Of a DNA stretch of 64,000 bases, positions 32,256 through 41,120 are shown in pieces. Under the pieces are notes generated by a model, which saw only the letters and a program-made list of their open reading frames with translations, did not search any database and was not told the DNA's origin. A program made the translations under genes and the position numbers. The first letter of the stretch is position 1, and every line of letters begins with the position of its first letter. Source of the DNA: an uncultured Sphingomonadales bacterium (lineage in GTDB: Bacteria; Pseudomonadota; Alphaproteobacteria; Sphingomonadales; Sphingomonadaceae); the NCBI GenBank assembly GCA_937898525.1, contig CALCBC010000037.1:1-64000 (forward strand), given 5' to 3'.

Positions 32256-33596
32256 TTCAGGCACGGGTTTCCTGCCCGCCGTCGACCGTAGGGCAAGGGC
32301 CGGCAGCGCAAGGATCAGCGACGACGCGAGCACGGCGATGGCGAGCGAGAAGCTTCCGGTCGCCGCAACCAGGGCACCGGTAAGCCACGGCCCGATGACC
32401 CCGCCGGCGGTGCCGAACATGCTGATCAGCGCGATCGCACCGACCGGGACCGAGTTGCCGCCGATGCCGACTTTGCCCGGGACGGCCCAGAACACCCCTT
32501 GCGCGGCGCCGAGGCCGAGCCCCGCGACGACCAGCAGCGCCAGCACCGGCCAGCCCGGCTCGAGCAGCGCGGCGATCAGCATAGCGACCCCAGCCATCGC
32601 GCTGGGCAGGCCGGTGTGGAGCAGCCGCTCGCCGGTCCTGTCAGATCGGCGGCCGTTGAGCACAAGGCCGATGGCGAGGCCGAGAAGCGGCAGTGCGCTG
32701 AGCGTGCCGATGGCGAGCTCGCTCCCGCCGATGGCGAGCTGCCGCACCAGCTGTGGCAACCAGAACACCAGCGCATAGGCACCGGTCATGATCAGCAGCC
32801 AGCTGGCGGCGCAGCGCCACAGCCAGGGATCGCGCGCGATCTCGCCCAGCGAGGCCACCGGGGCAGGCGCACCTTCCTGCGCCCGGAATTCGCCGGCGAG
32901 CCACGCCCGCTCTTCGCTCGAAAGCCAGCGCGCCTTGTCCGGCCGGTCGACGAAGTAGAAGGCGGCAGCGATGGCCAGGACGAAGTTGGGCACCGCAAGG
33001 ACCAGGAACATGAAGCGCCATGGCTCGAGTCCGAAAGGGGCGGCCACTCCGAGCAGCCAGCCGCATAACGGCCCGCCGAGGACCATCGACAGCGGCACCG
33101 CGACCAGTGCCCCGGCGAGCGCCCGGGCGCGGATCGACGGCGGGGTCCACTGCGAGATCAGCCAGGTCATCCCCGGCGCGAAGCCGGCCTCGGCCATGCC
33201 GAGCAGGAAGCGGGCGGCGTAGAACTCGCCGGTGCTGCCGACCCGCGCCATCCACAGGCTCGAGCAGCCCCACAGCACCATCGACAGCAGGATCCAGAGC
33301 TTGATCCCCCAGGCCCTGAGCAGGCGCACGTGCGGGTACTGGAACACCAGGTAGGCGACGAAGAACATGCTCACGCCCTGGCCGAACTGCGCCGGCGACA
33401 GCGCGAGGTCGCCAGACATCGCGCTGCCGGCGTAGCTCACGTTCACCCGGTCGATCGAGTTGACGAAGGTGATCAGCGCGATCGGGACGATCAGGCGAAC
33501 GGTCAGCTTGCGCTCGACCCTCGCGCGGATGTCGGCCGGTTCGGGCCCTGCTGCGCCTGTCACGGGCGTCGCCCCCGGGTCACCGCCCGGAGCCAC
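32247..33596 (-). CDS. MFS transporter, anion:cation symporter type
   Basis: A 449-residue major facilitator with 12 hydrophobic spans. NSIDRVNVSYAG in the first span, RFLLGMAEAGFAPGMTW in loop/span 4, and PDKARWLSSEERAWLAGEF in the central loop are hallmarks of the ACS group, which carries organic acids such as tartrate, phthalate and glucarate. The GTG start shares one base with the esterase stop (TAGTG), so the two are co-translated. Its loading next to a double esterase suggests uptake of an acid freed by that enzyme. Confidence 0.9.
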   Translation of the reverse strand: MAPGGDPGATPVTGAAGPEPADIRARVERKLTVRLIVPIALITFVNSIDRVNVSYAGSAMSGDLALSPAQFGQGVSMFFVAYLVFQYPHVRLLRAWGIKLWILLSMVLWGCSSLWMARVGSTGEFYAARFLLGMAEAGFAPGMTWLISQWTPPSIRARALAGALVAVPLSMVLGGPLCGWLLGVAAPFGLEPWRFMFLVLAVPNFVLAIAAAFYFVDRPDKARWLSSEERAWLAGEFRAQEGAPAPVASLGEIARDPWLWRCAASWLLIMTGAYALVFWLPQLVRQLAIGGSELAIGTLSALPLLGLAIGLVLNGRRSDRTGERLLHTGLPSAMAGVAMLIAALLEPGWPVLALLVVAGLGLGAAQGVFWAVPGKVGIGGNSVPVGAIALISMFGTAGGVIGPWLTGALVAATGSFSLAIAVLASSLILALPALALRSTAGRKPVPELT

Positions 33597-35560
33597 TAGA
33601 AGTTCTTTCGCTCGATGGTCCAGCCCGGGGTGGTGCAGATCCGGCAGTTCTCGCCGATGAACGTGCGTCCGGCGGTCTCGTCACCGCGCAGCTGCCATTC
33701 GAGCCAGTCGACCGCCATCATCGCCGCCGCGCCGCCGTGCGGATCGAAATAGGTCCCGCCGTGGCCGACCGGGATGCCGACCAGCGCGACCGGCACGTGG
33801 TTGATCCGCGTGAAGTCGTCGTATCCGTTGTCCCAGGCGATGTCGGTCGGCCCGCCCTGCACGTAGAGTACCGGCATGGTCAGCTTCGCGAGCGCTGTCT
33901 TGGGCAGGTCCATGCCGGGAACCACCGGGGCGTTGTCGGGCGGGAACAGGCCGCTGTTGTGCACGATCAGCGCCTTCACCCGAGGGTCCGACGTGGCGAT
34001 TCCCAGCGCCTGCACACCGCCGCAGCTGAAGCCCGAGGCGGCGATCATGTCCGGATCGATCCTGCCGCGATACTTGCTTCCGGCGAGCTCATTCTGTGCG
34101 AGCGCCCAGTCCACGCCATCGACCAGATCCTGCGTCGAGGTCGGGGAGACGGGCGGCGTGCCGGGCTGTGGTGTTCCGCGTGCGGCGCGGACTCGCTCGA
34201 GCTCCTCGCCGACGAAGCCCGAAGCGATCACCAGATAGCCGTGCGAAGCGATCTCGAGCAGGTGATTGCGTACGCTCGCCCCGTCGTCGCTACAGCCGCC
34301 GTTGCCCCAGACGTAGACGCCAAGCTTGCGGTCTCCCATCCGGTCGAGGTCGGCCGGACGGTAGATCACATGCCGTGCGAGCGTGGGATCGACTTCCATC
34401 ACCGCCGGGTACGGTCCGCTGCCGCGGTCGCCGGCGACTTCGGGCGAGGTCGGCGGGGGCGGCGCGTCGAACTCGAGGTGCTTCCCGAAGAACGGCAGAA
34501 CGTGGTCCTGGAAGCGGAAAGCGACGCGGCTGGTGTGCGTACCCTCATAGATCTCGAGCGAGTTCTCGATGCCGTATTCGAGCAGCCGCGCGTGCAGCGC
34601 CTCGACGTCGGCGGTCCGGTCGTCGTTGCCGATATCCATCGCGATGGCGGCGTAGCGGCGCAGGTTGGCGACGTACTGGTCGAGCATCCCGAGCGGCGAA
34701 TTCGCGCTCCAGCGCCGCAGCACCTTCTCGTCGGGCCGGCCTTGCGCATCGAACGGCAGGTCGAGGTACAGCGGTGGCTTGTTCGGCTTGGGCGACCAGG
34801 CCGAGGCCATCGCGAGCAGGCCGCGCGCGGGGAACTCGACGGCGGCCCCTTCCTCGCGTGTCGTGATGCGGTGCAGTGCGGCGATGGCGTCGGCCTCGGG
34901 CACGATGATCGGCTGCGCCTCGAGCCCGCCCGGGCTCATGACGTAGAGCGCGCCGAACACGTCGGCGTGCTTCATGCCGATGCGGGTGGCGCCGTAGCCG
35001 CCCATCGAATGGCCGACGAGCCCGCGGCTCTCGCGCCGGGGCAGCGTGCGGTAGTGGCTGTCGATATGGGCGACGAGGTCGCGGGCGATGAAGTTCTCGA
35101 AGTCGCCGGTGGTCGGCGAGCTCGAATAGACCGACCCGAGGTGCAGCGTCTTGCTGTCAGGCAGCACGACGATCATCTCGGGCACGCCCTTGGCAAAGGC
35201 GCCCTCGGCGACCTGGGGAATGCGAATCTCCTGGATCCACTCCTCGGCTCCGATGAAGTAGCCGTGCAGCGCGTAGACGACAGGATAGCGCCGCGTGGGA
35301 TCGCTGCGGTAGCTCGGCGGCAGCACAACGATTACGTCGCGTTCGGCGGAGTTGCCTTCGAGGTTGCCTTCGATCGCGGGGGAATGAACCTTGATCCGCT
35401 CGAGCACCACCGGCTTCGCTCCCTCGACGGGCGGCGGCCGGTCGGTCTCGACCTGGGAAGCGGCGGGAGGCGACAGAAGGGCCATCGTCGCCAGCAGCAC
35501 TGTGGCTGCGGCGCGAGCGAAGCGCGATTTGACTGACGCGACCGGCTTTCGGCTTGGCAT
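33596..35560 (-). CDS. Secreted double alpha/beta hydrolase (esterase-D-like plus dienelactone-hydrolase-like)
   Basis: A 654-residue secreted protein with two hydrolase domains. After a signal peptide (ending PAASQ), domain 1 (~50-325) is an esterase-D/feruloyl-esterase-like module with GHSMGGYGA (Ser185). Domain 2 (~340-654) carries SGFSCGG (Ser512), VGHGGTYF, and ends CRICTTPGW; it is a paralog of the protein encoded at 26311-27258. I chose the Met at 35560 because GGGGGAG lies 6 bases upstream; the Met at 35575 would precede that site. A long palindrome lies 23 bases before the start. Likely removes two acyl groups, or two positions, of a polymer or ester. Confidence 0.87.
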   Translation of the reverse strand: MPSRKPVASVKSRFARAAATVLLATMALLSPPAASQVETDRPPPVEGAKPVVLERIKVHSPAIEGNLEGNSAERDVIVVLPPSYRSDPTRRYPVVYALHGYFIGAEEWIQEIRIPQVAEGAFAKGVPEMIVVLPDSKTLHLGSVYSSSPTTGDFENFIARDLVAHIDSHYRTLPRRESRGLVGHSMGGYGATRIGMKHADVFGALYVMSPGGLEAQPIIVPEADAIAALHRITTREEGAAVEFPARGLLAMASAWSPKPNKPPLYLDLPFDAQGRPDEKVLRRWSANSPLGMLDQYVANLRRYAAIAMDIGNDDRTADVEALHARLLEYGIENSLEIYEGTHTSRVAFRFQDHVLPFFGKHLEFDAPPPPTSPEVAGDRGSGPYPAVMEVDPTLARHVIYRPADLDRMGDRKLGVYVWGNGGCSDDGASVRNHLLEIASHGYLVIASGFVGEELERVRAARGTPQPGTPPVSPTSTQDLVDGVDWALAQNELAGSKYRGRIDPDMIAASGFSCGGVQALGIATSDPRVKALIVHNSGLFPPDNAPVVPGMDLPKTALAKLTMPVLYVQGGPTDIAWDNGYDDFTRINHVPVALVGIPVGHGGTYFDPHGGAAAMMAVDWLEWQLRGDETAGRTFIGENCRICTTPGWTIERKNF

Positions 35561-35582
35561 CCTCGACTCCCCCATCGATCCG

Positions 35583-35603
35583 ATCGTTATCGTCGATAAC
35601 GAT
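35583..35603. promoter_or_regulatory. Long palindromic operator candidate before the double esterase
   Basis: Half-sites ATCGTTATC and GATAACGAT are exact complements around a GTC spacer (9+3+9). The size and symmetry suggest a LacI- or TetR-type repressor. It lies in the leader of the esterase-MFS operon. No matching regulator gene is adjacent. Confidence 0.6.
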
Positions 35604-35671
35604 AATTTGTGTGAGTATTCAGGTCGGTGTCAACCGCTCGTCGCGACAATCTCCGTCCATCGGTCGCCGTT

Positions 35672-36448
35672 TCACTCTCCGGGTATGATCCGGATTTCCA
35701 CGCGACGCAGCTCGGGTGTCCCGGTTTGGGGCCGGTCGACCCCGCGAACGATGTACTCGGGCTCCGTCAGCCCGGCGCCTTGCAGAAGCCGGGCGACCTG
35801 CTCGGCGCGAATGGTGCCGAGCCGCTCGCGCTCGGCGACGACCTCGCCGGTGCTGAGGGCGACAGCGGCGCGGTATCCGGTGATCTCGATCCGCCTGGCG
35901 CGGACATGGCGCGCATAATCGAGCGCCGGCGTCAGGAATCGTGGAGACTGGAAGGTGACGGTTCCGTCGAAATCGTAAGCGACTACGAAAGTCCGCTCGG
36001 GGAACGGAGCTTCGGGCAGGGGCGGCGGGGGTGGCGGGGTGAAAGCGAGGCGGCCGGCGCTCGGTCCCGGGGGTCGCGGCGCTTCGAACGGAAGCTCGTA
36101 GCGGTCCTCGGCCATCAGCAGCGTGTTGCACTCGGGCGCGAGCTCGGGGAGCACCGAGACCTTGACCGGATCGAGCACGAGGCCGCCGCAGATCTCCTCC
36201 GCGCCGGCCGCGACCGTGCCTTCGACGAGGACCTTGTGACCCAGCGACGGCGGATTGAAGTCCGCCGAGACGTCGGTCTGGATGCCGAGATAGTAGAGCT
36301 GGCCGCGGAATTCGGAGAGCCAGCACGGGACGCTGCTGGTGTCGCGCACGATCGGGCAGGAGATGAACGCCAGGTTCTGCTCGCTGGCTTGCGCGGCCTG
36401 CGCCGCCGCGAGGGCTACGGACAGAGCGGCGAGCGAGAAAGTGCGCAT
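35672..36448 (-). CDS. Secreted OmpA-like C-terminal domain protein
   Basis: A 258-residue exported protein (signal peptide ending AAQAS). The middle has two Cys pairs (SCPIVRDTSSVPCW and EEICGG/ECNTLL) and a proline run (FTPPPPPPLPEAP). The C-terminal ~100 residues, with FDGTVTFQSP, RRIEITGYRAAVALSTG and VARLLQGAGL, resemble the OmpA peptidoglycan-binding fold. Start Met at 36448 has AAAGG upstream and follows the cytochrome stop by 11 bases, so they form an operon. A periplasmic partner that anchors the cytochrome to the wall is possible. Function unknown. Confidence 0.7.
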   Translation of the reverse strand: MRTFSLAALSVALAAAQAAQASEQNLAFISCPIVRDTSSVPCWLSEFRGQLYYLGIQTDVSADFNPPSLGHKVLVEGTVAAGAEEICGGLVLDPVKVSVLPELAPECNTLLMAEDRYELPFEAPRPPGPSAGRLAFTPPPPPPLPEAPFPERTFVVAYDFDGTVTFQSPRFLTPALDYARHVRARRIEITGYRAAVALSTGEVVAERERLGTIRAEQVARLLQGAGLTEPEYIVRGVDRPQTGTPELRRVEIRIIPGE

Positions 36449-36459
36449 CCCGATGCCTT

Positions 36460-38061
36460 TCACAGGCTGCTGAGGAAGTTGAGCAGGTCGGTCCGCTCGC
36501 GCTCGGTGAACCCGATGTTGTAGCGGCGGTCGTAGAAGTCGATCAGCTCCGAGAGGCTCGCCGCGGATCCGTTCGAGAAGTACGGTGCCCGCGCCGCGAG
36601 ACCTCGGAATTGCTGCATGACGATCGTGCCGACGTCGTTGCACCGGCCCGAGATCAGCGCGCGGCCCGGGTCCTGCGTGTAGAACACGCGGCCGAGGTAC
36701 GGATGCGGCGGGACCCCGTCCTTGCAGGTGATCCTGAACAGCGGCATCAGCTCGCGCTCGTCGGTCCACGGGTTGCGCGGCGTCTCCCGCGCCCACGGCA
36801 GGTTGGTCGTGCCGATGTCCATCCAGCCGTTGGCCGAATCCATGCCGGTCATGTGCATGCCGTGGCAGGTGGCGCAGGTCCGCTTGGTCGGGTTCCCGAG
36901 ACCGACCGTGTTGAGGTGCATCGAATCGCGGATCCAGAAGGTCCGGAAGTGAAACACCTCCTGGCCCCGGCGAATGGACTCGCGCATGGCGATCTGCTCG
37001 GGGCTGTCGCCCGGCGCCGGCGCTCGCCAGACATCGCCCATCGGGAAGACCCAGCGGGTCGTGTTGTTGCCCAGCACCCCCTCTTCGCCGAGCAGCAGGT
37101 TGCGGGGTCCGAACGCCTTTGCGCCATCGGGCTCGACCAGCGAACCGGCCCCGTGGCGAAGGACCTGCGCGACGTAGATCTGCCGTTCGAACGCCTCGAT
37201 CCGCTCGAGCTGGTCCTCGCTGAGCCTTTCGACCATCTGCAGGTGGGTGAGGCCCGCCTCGACTGCCTGCGAGCGCAGCGTGGCGAGGCGCGCGTCGGCC
37301 ATCATGTTCATGTTGAGCGGCCGTCCGGTTTCCGGATCGCGCATCGCCGGTTCGCCCGTCTTGCCGACGAACGGGCTCACCCCGAACTTCTGCTGCACCA
37401 CATACTTGAGGTTCGCCACCGGTCTTGGGCGGCGATAGACCGATATCGTCGGGTTGGCACTCGCCAGGCCGTAGACCGGATCGAGGTTGCATCCGCCGGG
37501 ATCGCGCACGACCTCGATGGTGAACTCGGGCTCGATCGGCGTCCCGTCGGCCGCCCTGGGCGGCCAGGGGAGAGGTATGCGGAACAGCCCGCGCTCGAGC
37601 AGCAGCGAATGCGACGCCGGATCGCCCTGTGGCAGGTTCGGGCAATTCTTGCCGTCGATCGCGGCAAAGATCGGGTCCCGGCCTCCGGTAACGCGCCACC
37701 TTTCCCGGATCGTTTCCAGCGAGAGGCTCATGCCGTCTGAGGGTTGATGGCAGCTGACGCAGGCGCGCCCGTTGGCACCTATCGGCTCGAAGAACGGATG
37801 GCCCGCGGTATCGAGCGGCCCATCGGCATTCAGCACGCCGAGCCGGCCATAGGCGTTTTCGTACTCGAGCCACTCGGGGACCTTGCGCCCGTCGCCCGGC
37901 GACCACCACTCGCGGTCCACGGCAGATGGTGAGGACGGAACCTGGGCAGAGCTTCCGTTGGCCATGATCGCAGTCACGGCCAGCAAGGCCGAACCCACGA
38001 ATGCCAACCTGCTACCGACGGGTACCCGCCGCCGGCCGGTCAGCTCGCTTGCGGGTTGCAC
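36460..38061 (-). CDS. Secreted two-haem cytochrome c protein
   Basis: A 533-residue exported protein with two haem c sites: CVSCH at 101-105 and CATCH at 396-400, the latter in a CATCHGMHMTGMDSAN context. Spacing and size resemble the large di-haem cytochrome c peroxidase/MauG-related group. Many Met and His residues are available as distal ligands. The GTG start at 38061 is chosen because GGGAGGG sits 5-6 bases upstream and a signal sequence follows (FVGSALLAVTAIMANG). Divergent from a MarR gene whose product probably controls it. It may be an electron sink or oxidase for the neighbouring catabolic genes. Substrate unknown. Confidence 0.82.
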   Translation of the reverse strand: MQPASELTGRRRVPVGSRLAFVGSALLAVTAIMANGSSAQVPSSPSAVDREWWSPGDGRKVPEWLEYENAYGRLGVLNADGPLDTAGHPFFEPIGANGRACVSCHQPSDGMSLSLETIRERWRVTGGRDPIFAAIDGKNCPNLPQGDPASHSLLLERGLFRIPLPWPPRAADGTPIEPEFTIEVVRDPGGCNLDPVYGLASANPTISVYRRPRPVANLKYVVQQKFGVSPFVGKTGEPAMRDPETGRPLNMNMMADARLATLRSQAVEAGLTHLQMVERLSEDQLERIEAFERQIYVAQVLRHGAGSLVEPDGAKAFGPRNLLLGEEGVLGNNTTRWVFPMGDVWRAPAPGDSPEQIAMRESIRRGQEVFHFRTFWIRDSMHLNTVGLGNPTKRTCATCHGMHMTGMDSANGWMDIGTTNLPWARETPRNPWTDERELMPLFRITCKDGVPPHPYLGRVFYTQDPGRALISGRCNDVGTIVMQQFRGLAARAPYFSNGSAASLSELIDFYDRRYNIGFTERERTDLLNFLSSL

Positions 38062-38089
38062 CAATCCCTCCCGATTCGCCCGTTCGATA

Positions 38090-38104
38090 TAGTTATAAAA
38101 ACTA
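38090..38104. promoter_or_regulatory. MarR-type operator candidate
   Basis: TAGTT-ATAAA-AACTA, a 5+5+5 inverted repeat in an unusually AT-rich patch midway in the 89-base gap between the cytochrome and MarR genes. Position suits joint and self-regulation. Confidence 0.5.
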
Positions 38105-38150
38105 AGTTGTTCCGATTGACAGGCAAGACCCCGCTGCGCACCACCCGGGG

Positions 38151-38675
38151 ATGGCACGCGAAGAGCCAGTTGCGCCGCAGCCGGCCGAAGCCTCACCGGC
38201 CGAACTCGACATGGGCATTCTCGCCGACGACGTCGGCTTCCAGGTGCACATCACTCGCCGCGCGATCTGGAACGCGCTGCGGAGAACTCGCCAGGACGCC
38301 GCCCCTCGCAAGCCGTCCGGCTATTTCGCGACCCTGATCCTCATCGGTGCGAATCCCGGGATCTCGCAGACGCAGATTGCCGAAGCCCTGGTCATCGACC
38401 TGCCCAACGTCGCGCTAATCCTCCGGCGAATGACGGAGGCGGGGCTCGTCGAGCGGGAACAGGATCCGATCGACCGCCGGCGGCTCCGGCTCAGGCTGAC
38501 GGCCGAGGGCGAGGCGCAGCTGCAGAGCGCGCTGGAATTCAACGACTCGCAACGCCGGTTGTTCGCCGAGGCGCTGACCGCCGAGGAAAGCCGCCAGCTC
38601 GTGACTCTGCTACGCAAATTGCAGAAGTCGCTCCGGGTCGCAGATCGCGTCGGCAAATCCCAAGTCGATCGGTAA
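38151..38675 (+). CDS. MarR family transcriptional regulator
   Basis: A 174-residue winged-helix protein. Helix-turn-helix lies around residues 75-100 (GISQTQIAEALVIDLPNVALIL), with the wing motif DPIDRRRLRLRLTAEG at ~112-127, the DxRxxxLxLT hallmark of MarR. N-terminal ~20 residues are Pro/Ala-rich and probably flexible. It diverges from the cytochrome/OmpA-like operon, the likely target. The following 182 bases (38676-38857) hold no gene. Confidence 0.93.
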   Translation: MAREEPVAPQPAEASPAELDMGILADDVGFQVHITRRAIWNALRRTRQDAAPRKPSGYFATLILIGANPGISQTQIAEALVIDLPNVALILRRMTEAGLVEREQDPIDRRRLRLRLTAEGEAQLQSALEFNDSQRRLFAEALTAEESRQLVTLLRKLQKSLRVADRVGKSQVDR

Positions 38676-38857
38676 GGAACTTCGATCAGCAGCTCCAAAC
38701 TCGGCTTGAGCGCATCTTCGAGATGCCGCGCAACGCACCGATCGAAGTCGGATGCCGGATAGGGCTACTCCTCCGATCAGGACGACTGATCCGATCCGGA
38801 CCAGACTGGCCGACAAACCGCTTTCCTACAGCGCATTCGCCGTTCCATGATGTCGCG

Positions 38858-40747
38858 ATGACGGCTTTTCGAGCGACCTTTATCCCTCTCGTGCGCGCCG
38901 CTCTCGCTGCCGTGCTGCTGGCCTTCGCTGCTGCCGGTGCCGCGGCGCAGGTGCTGCCCGAGGGTCCGGTCCTCGCCGCCGCCGACCTGCGCGAGGGGCA
39001 GTCGCTCGACGGAATCTGGACCTACTCGATCGATCCCTATCGCGATGGCGTCGCCGGGTTCCACGGTGAAGCGCCGGGGCGCGGGCACCGGCGGTGGGAT
39101 GATGTCGACGTCGAGCGGGCGCGGGCGAGGGATCCGCTCGCGCTGTTCGAGTACGACATGGACACCGCGCCGCGCGCCGAGCTTCCGGCAAGCTGGCTGA
39201 CCCACGCGGCGGAGATGCGGCACTATCAGGGGCTGGTCTGGTACCAGCGCCGGTTCGATGCGGCGCCGCAGCCGGGGATGCGCTACTTCATCCGCTTCGG
39301 CGCCGCCAACTACGCAGCCGAGGCGTGGCTCAATGGCGAGCGGCTCGGACGCCACGAGGGAGGCTTCACCCCGTTCGCGTTCGAGGTCACCGGGCTGCTG
39401 CGTGAGCGCGGTAACCGGCTGGTGGTCGGGGTCGATTCGACCCGCACCGAACGCACCGTGCCGCCGCCGGTGACCGACTGGGAGACTTACGGCGGGATCA
39501 CCCGCCCGGTCCGGCTGATCGTCGTGCCCGAGACATTCGTCGATGACGCCTGGGTGCGCCTGACCGGCGAGGGGCGCATCGCGGTCGACGTGGCGCTCGA
39601 CGGCCCGGCAGCCGCGGGTGCGACGGTCGAGCTGGCTATCGGCGAACTCGGGGTCTCGCGTCGCGCGATAGCGGACGGCGAGGGCCAGGCGCGGTTCGAG
39701 TTTCCGGTACCGGCCGCCCTGCGTCGCTGGTCTCCCGAAACGCCGAAGCTCTACGATGTCACGGTCAGCGCCGGGAACGATCGCTGGCGCGACCGCGTCG
39801 GCTTCCGCACGGTCGCCATCGACGGATCGCGCATCCTGCTCAACGGCGAGCCGGTGTTCCTTCGCGGGATCAGCCTGCACGAGGAGGAGATCGGCCCCGA
39901 CCCCGCGCGCCGGATCACGCCCGAGGCGGCGCGTGAACTGCTGACGCGGGTCAGGGACGGCCTCAGCGGCAACTTCGTGCGCCTCGCGCATTACCCGCAC
40001 GACGAGACGATGGTGCGGATGGCCGACGAGCTCGGTCTGCTCGTGTGGAGCGAGGTGCCGGTCTACTGGCGCATCGCGTGGGAGGATGCGGAGACGCTGG
40101 CGAACGCCCGCCGGATGCTGGCGGAGAATATCCTGCGTGATCGCAACCGCGCGGCGATTGCGCTGTGGAGCGTCGGCAACGAAACGCCGGTGACCGAGGC
40201 GCGCAATGCGTTCATGGCCCGACTCGCCGCCGACGTCCGCGCACTCGATCCGGACCGGCTGGTCACTGCGGCGTTGCTGACCGAGCGCGACGAAAGCGAG
40301 GGGCACCCGGTGCTGCGCCTCGCGGACCCGCTGGCCGAGGAAGTCGATGTCCTTGCGATCAACACCTACAACGGCTGGTACGGGCCAGACCGGCCGTCCG
40401 ACCTCGCCCGTTTCGAATGGCGGCTGCCCGCCGATCGCCCGCTGATCCTGTCGGAGTTCGGCGCCGACGCGAAGGTCGGCCTGCGCGAATCCGGAGCGGA
40501 GCCGCACAAGTTCACCGAGGATTACCAGGCTGAGTACTATCGCCACACGCTGGCGATGGCCGAGCGCATACCTTCGCTCGCCGGCATGTCGCCCTGGATC
40601 CTCAAGGACTTCCGCTCACCGAGACGCCAGCTTGCCGGCGTGCAGGATGGCTGGAACCGCAAGGGCCTGATCAGCGAGACCGGCGAGCCGAAGCTGGCTT
40701 TCGGAGTGCTGGCGGAGTGGTATGCAGGGAAGGCGTCTGCCGACTAG
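38858..40747 (+). CDS. Secreted GH2 beta-glycosidase (beta-glucuronidase/galactosidase type)
   Basis: A 629-residue secreted enzyme; signal peptide ends near residue 27 (GAAAQ). Domain order: jelly-roll sugar-binding (YQGLVWYQRRF, AWLNGERLGRHEGG), immunoglobulin-like, then TIM barrel beginning near 320 with FLRGISLHEEE. Acid/base Glu442 lies in SVGNETP and the nucleophile Glu533 in LSEFGA. The domain pattern is closer to beta-glucuronidases than to long LacZ. An in-frame extension back to 38723 lacks a signal peptide and was rejected. Convergent with the membrane-protein gene, overlapping by 4 bases. Confidence 0.93.
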   Translation: MTAFRATFIPLVRAALAAVLLAFAAAGAAAQVLPEGPVLAAADLREGQSLDGIWTYSIDPYRDGVAGFHGEAPGRGHRRWDDVDVERARARDPLALFEYDMDTAPRAELPASWLTHAAEMRHYQGLVWYQRRFDAAPQPGMRYFIRFGAANYAAEAWLNGERLGRHEGGFTPFAFEVTGLLRERGNRLVVGVDSTRTERTVPPPVTDWETYGGITRPVRLIVVPETFVDDAWVRLTGEGRIAVDVALDGPAAAGATVELAIGELGVSRRAIADGEGQARFEFPVPAALRRWSPETPKLYDVTVSAGNDRWRDRVGFRTVAIDGSRILLNGEPVFLRGISLHEEEIGPDPARRITPEAARELLTRVRDGLSGNFVRLAHYPHDETMVRMADELGLLVWSEVPVYWRIAWEDAETLANARRMLAENILRDRNRAAIALWSVGNETPVTEARNAFMARLAADVRALDPDRLVTAALLTERDESEGHPVLRLADPLAEEVDVLAINTYNGWYGPDRPSDLARFEWRLPADRPLILSEFGADAKVGLRESGAEPHKFTEDYQAEYYRHTLAMAERIPSLAGMSPWILKDFRSPRRQLAGVQDGWNRKGLISETGEPKLAFGVLAEWYAGKASAD

Positions 40748-41115
40748 CGCGCGCTTGCCCTGTACCCGACCACGCAAAGCGCGAGCATCGCGAGATTGCA
40801 CGCGAAGTCGAGCGCCATCCATTCGTTGAACACTGGCACGACAAAGACGAACCAGTAGTTGAACCAGAAGAAGGGAAGCAGCGCGATCCCGTAGACGAGG
40901 AACGTGGTCCGGGTGAACCGGCTGAACGCCGCAAACAGTCCCGAGAGCACCGCCTGCGCTCCGAAGCAGCCGATCAGCAGCGCGCTCGCCGTGGTCCCCT
41001 GGTAGTGCTCCGGCCGCATCCCGAGCCGCTCGACCATGCCTGGCGCGACCAGGCACCATGAGCCGAGCACGAGGAACGGCACGGCGATCAGCCGCTGCGC
41101 AACGAGCGGCGGCAC
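40744..41115 (-). CDS. Small four-span membrane protein, unknown function
   Basis: A 123-residue protein with about four hydrophobic spans (residues ~5-25, 42-62, 70-92 and 98-118). WxxNYWF-type aromatic residues (FFWFNYWFVF) face span 3. No family could be named. The GTG start at 41115 lies 5 bases after the DUF885 stop, indicating an operon; a weak AGG is the only ribosome-binding site. Confidence 0.65.
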   Translation of the reverse strand: MPPLVAQRLIAVPFLVLGSWCLVAPGMVERLGMRPEHYQGTTASALLIGCFGAQAVLSGLFAAFSRFTRTTFLVYGIALLPFFWFNYWFVFVVPVFNEWMALDFACNLAMLALCVVGYRASAR

Positions 41116-41120
41116 GCGAG

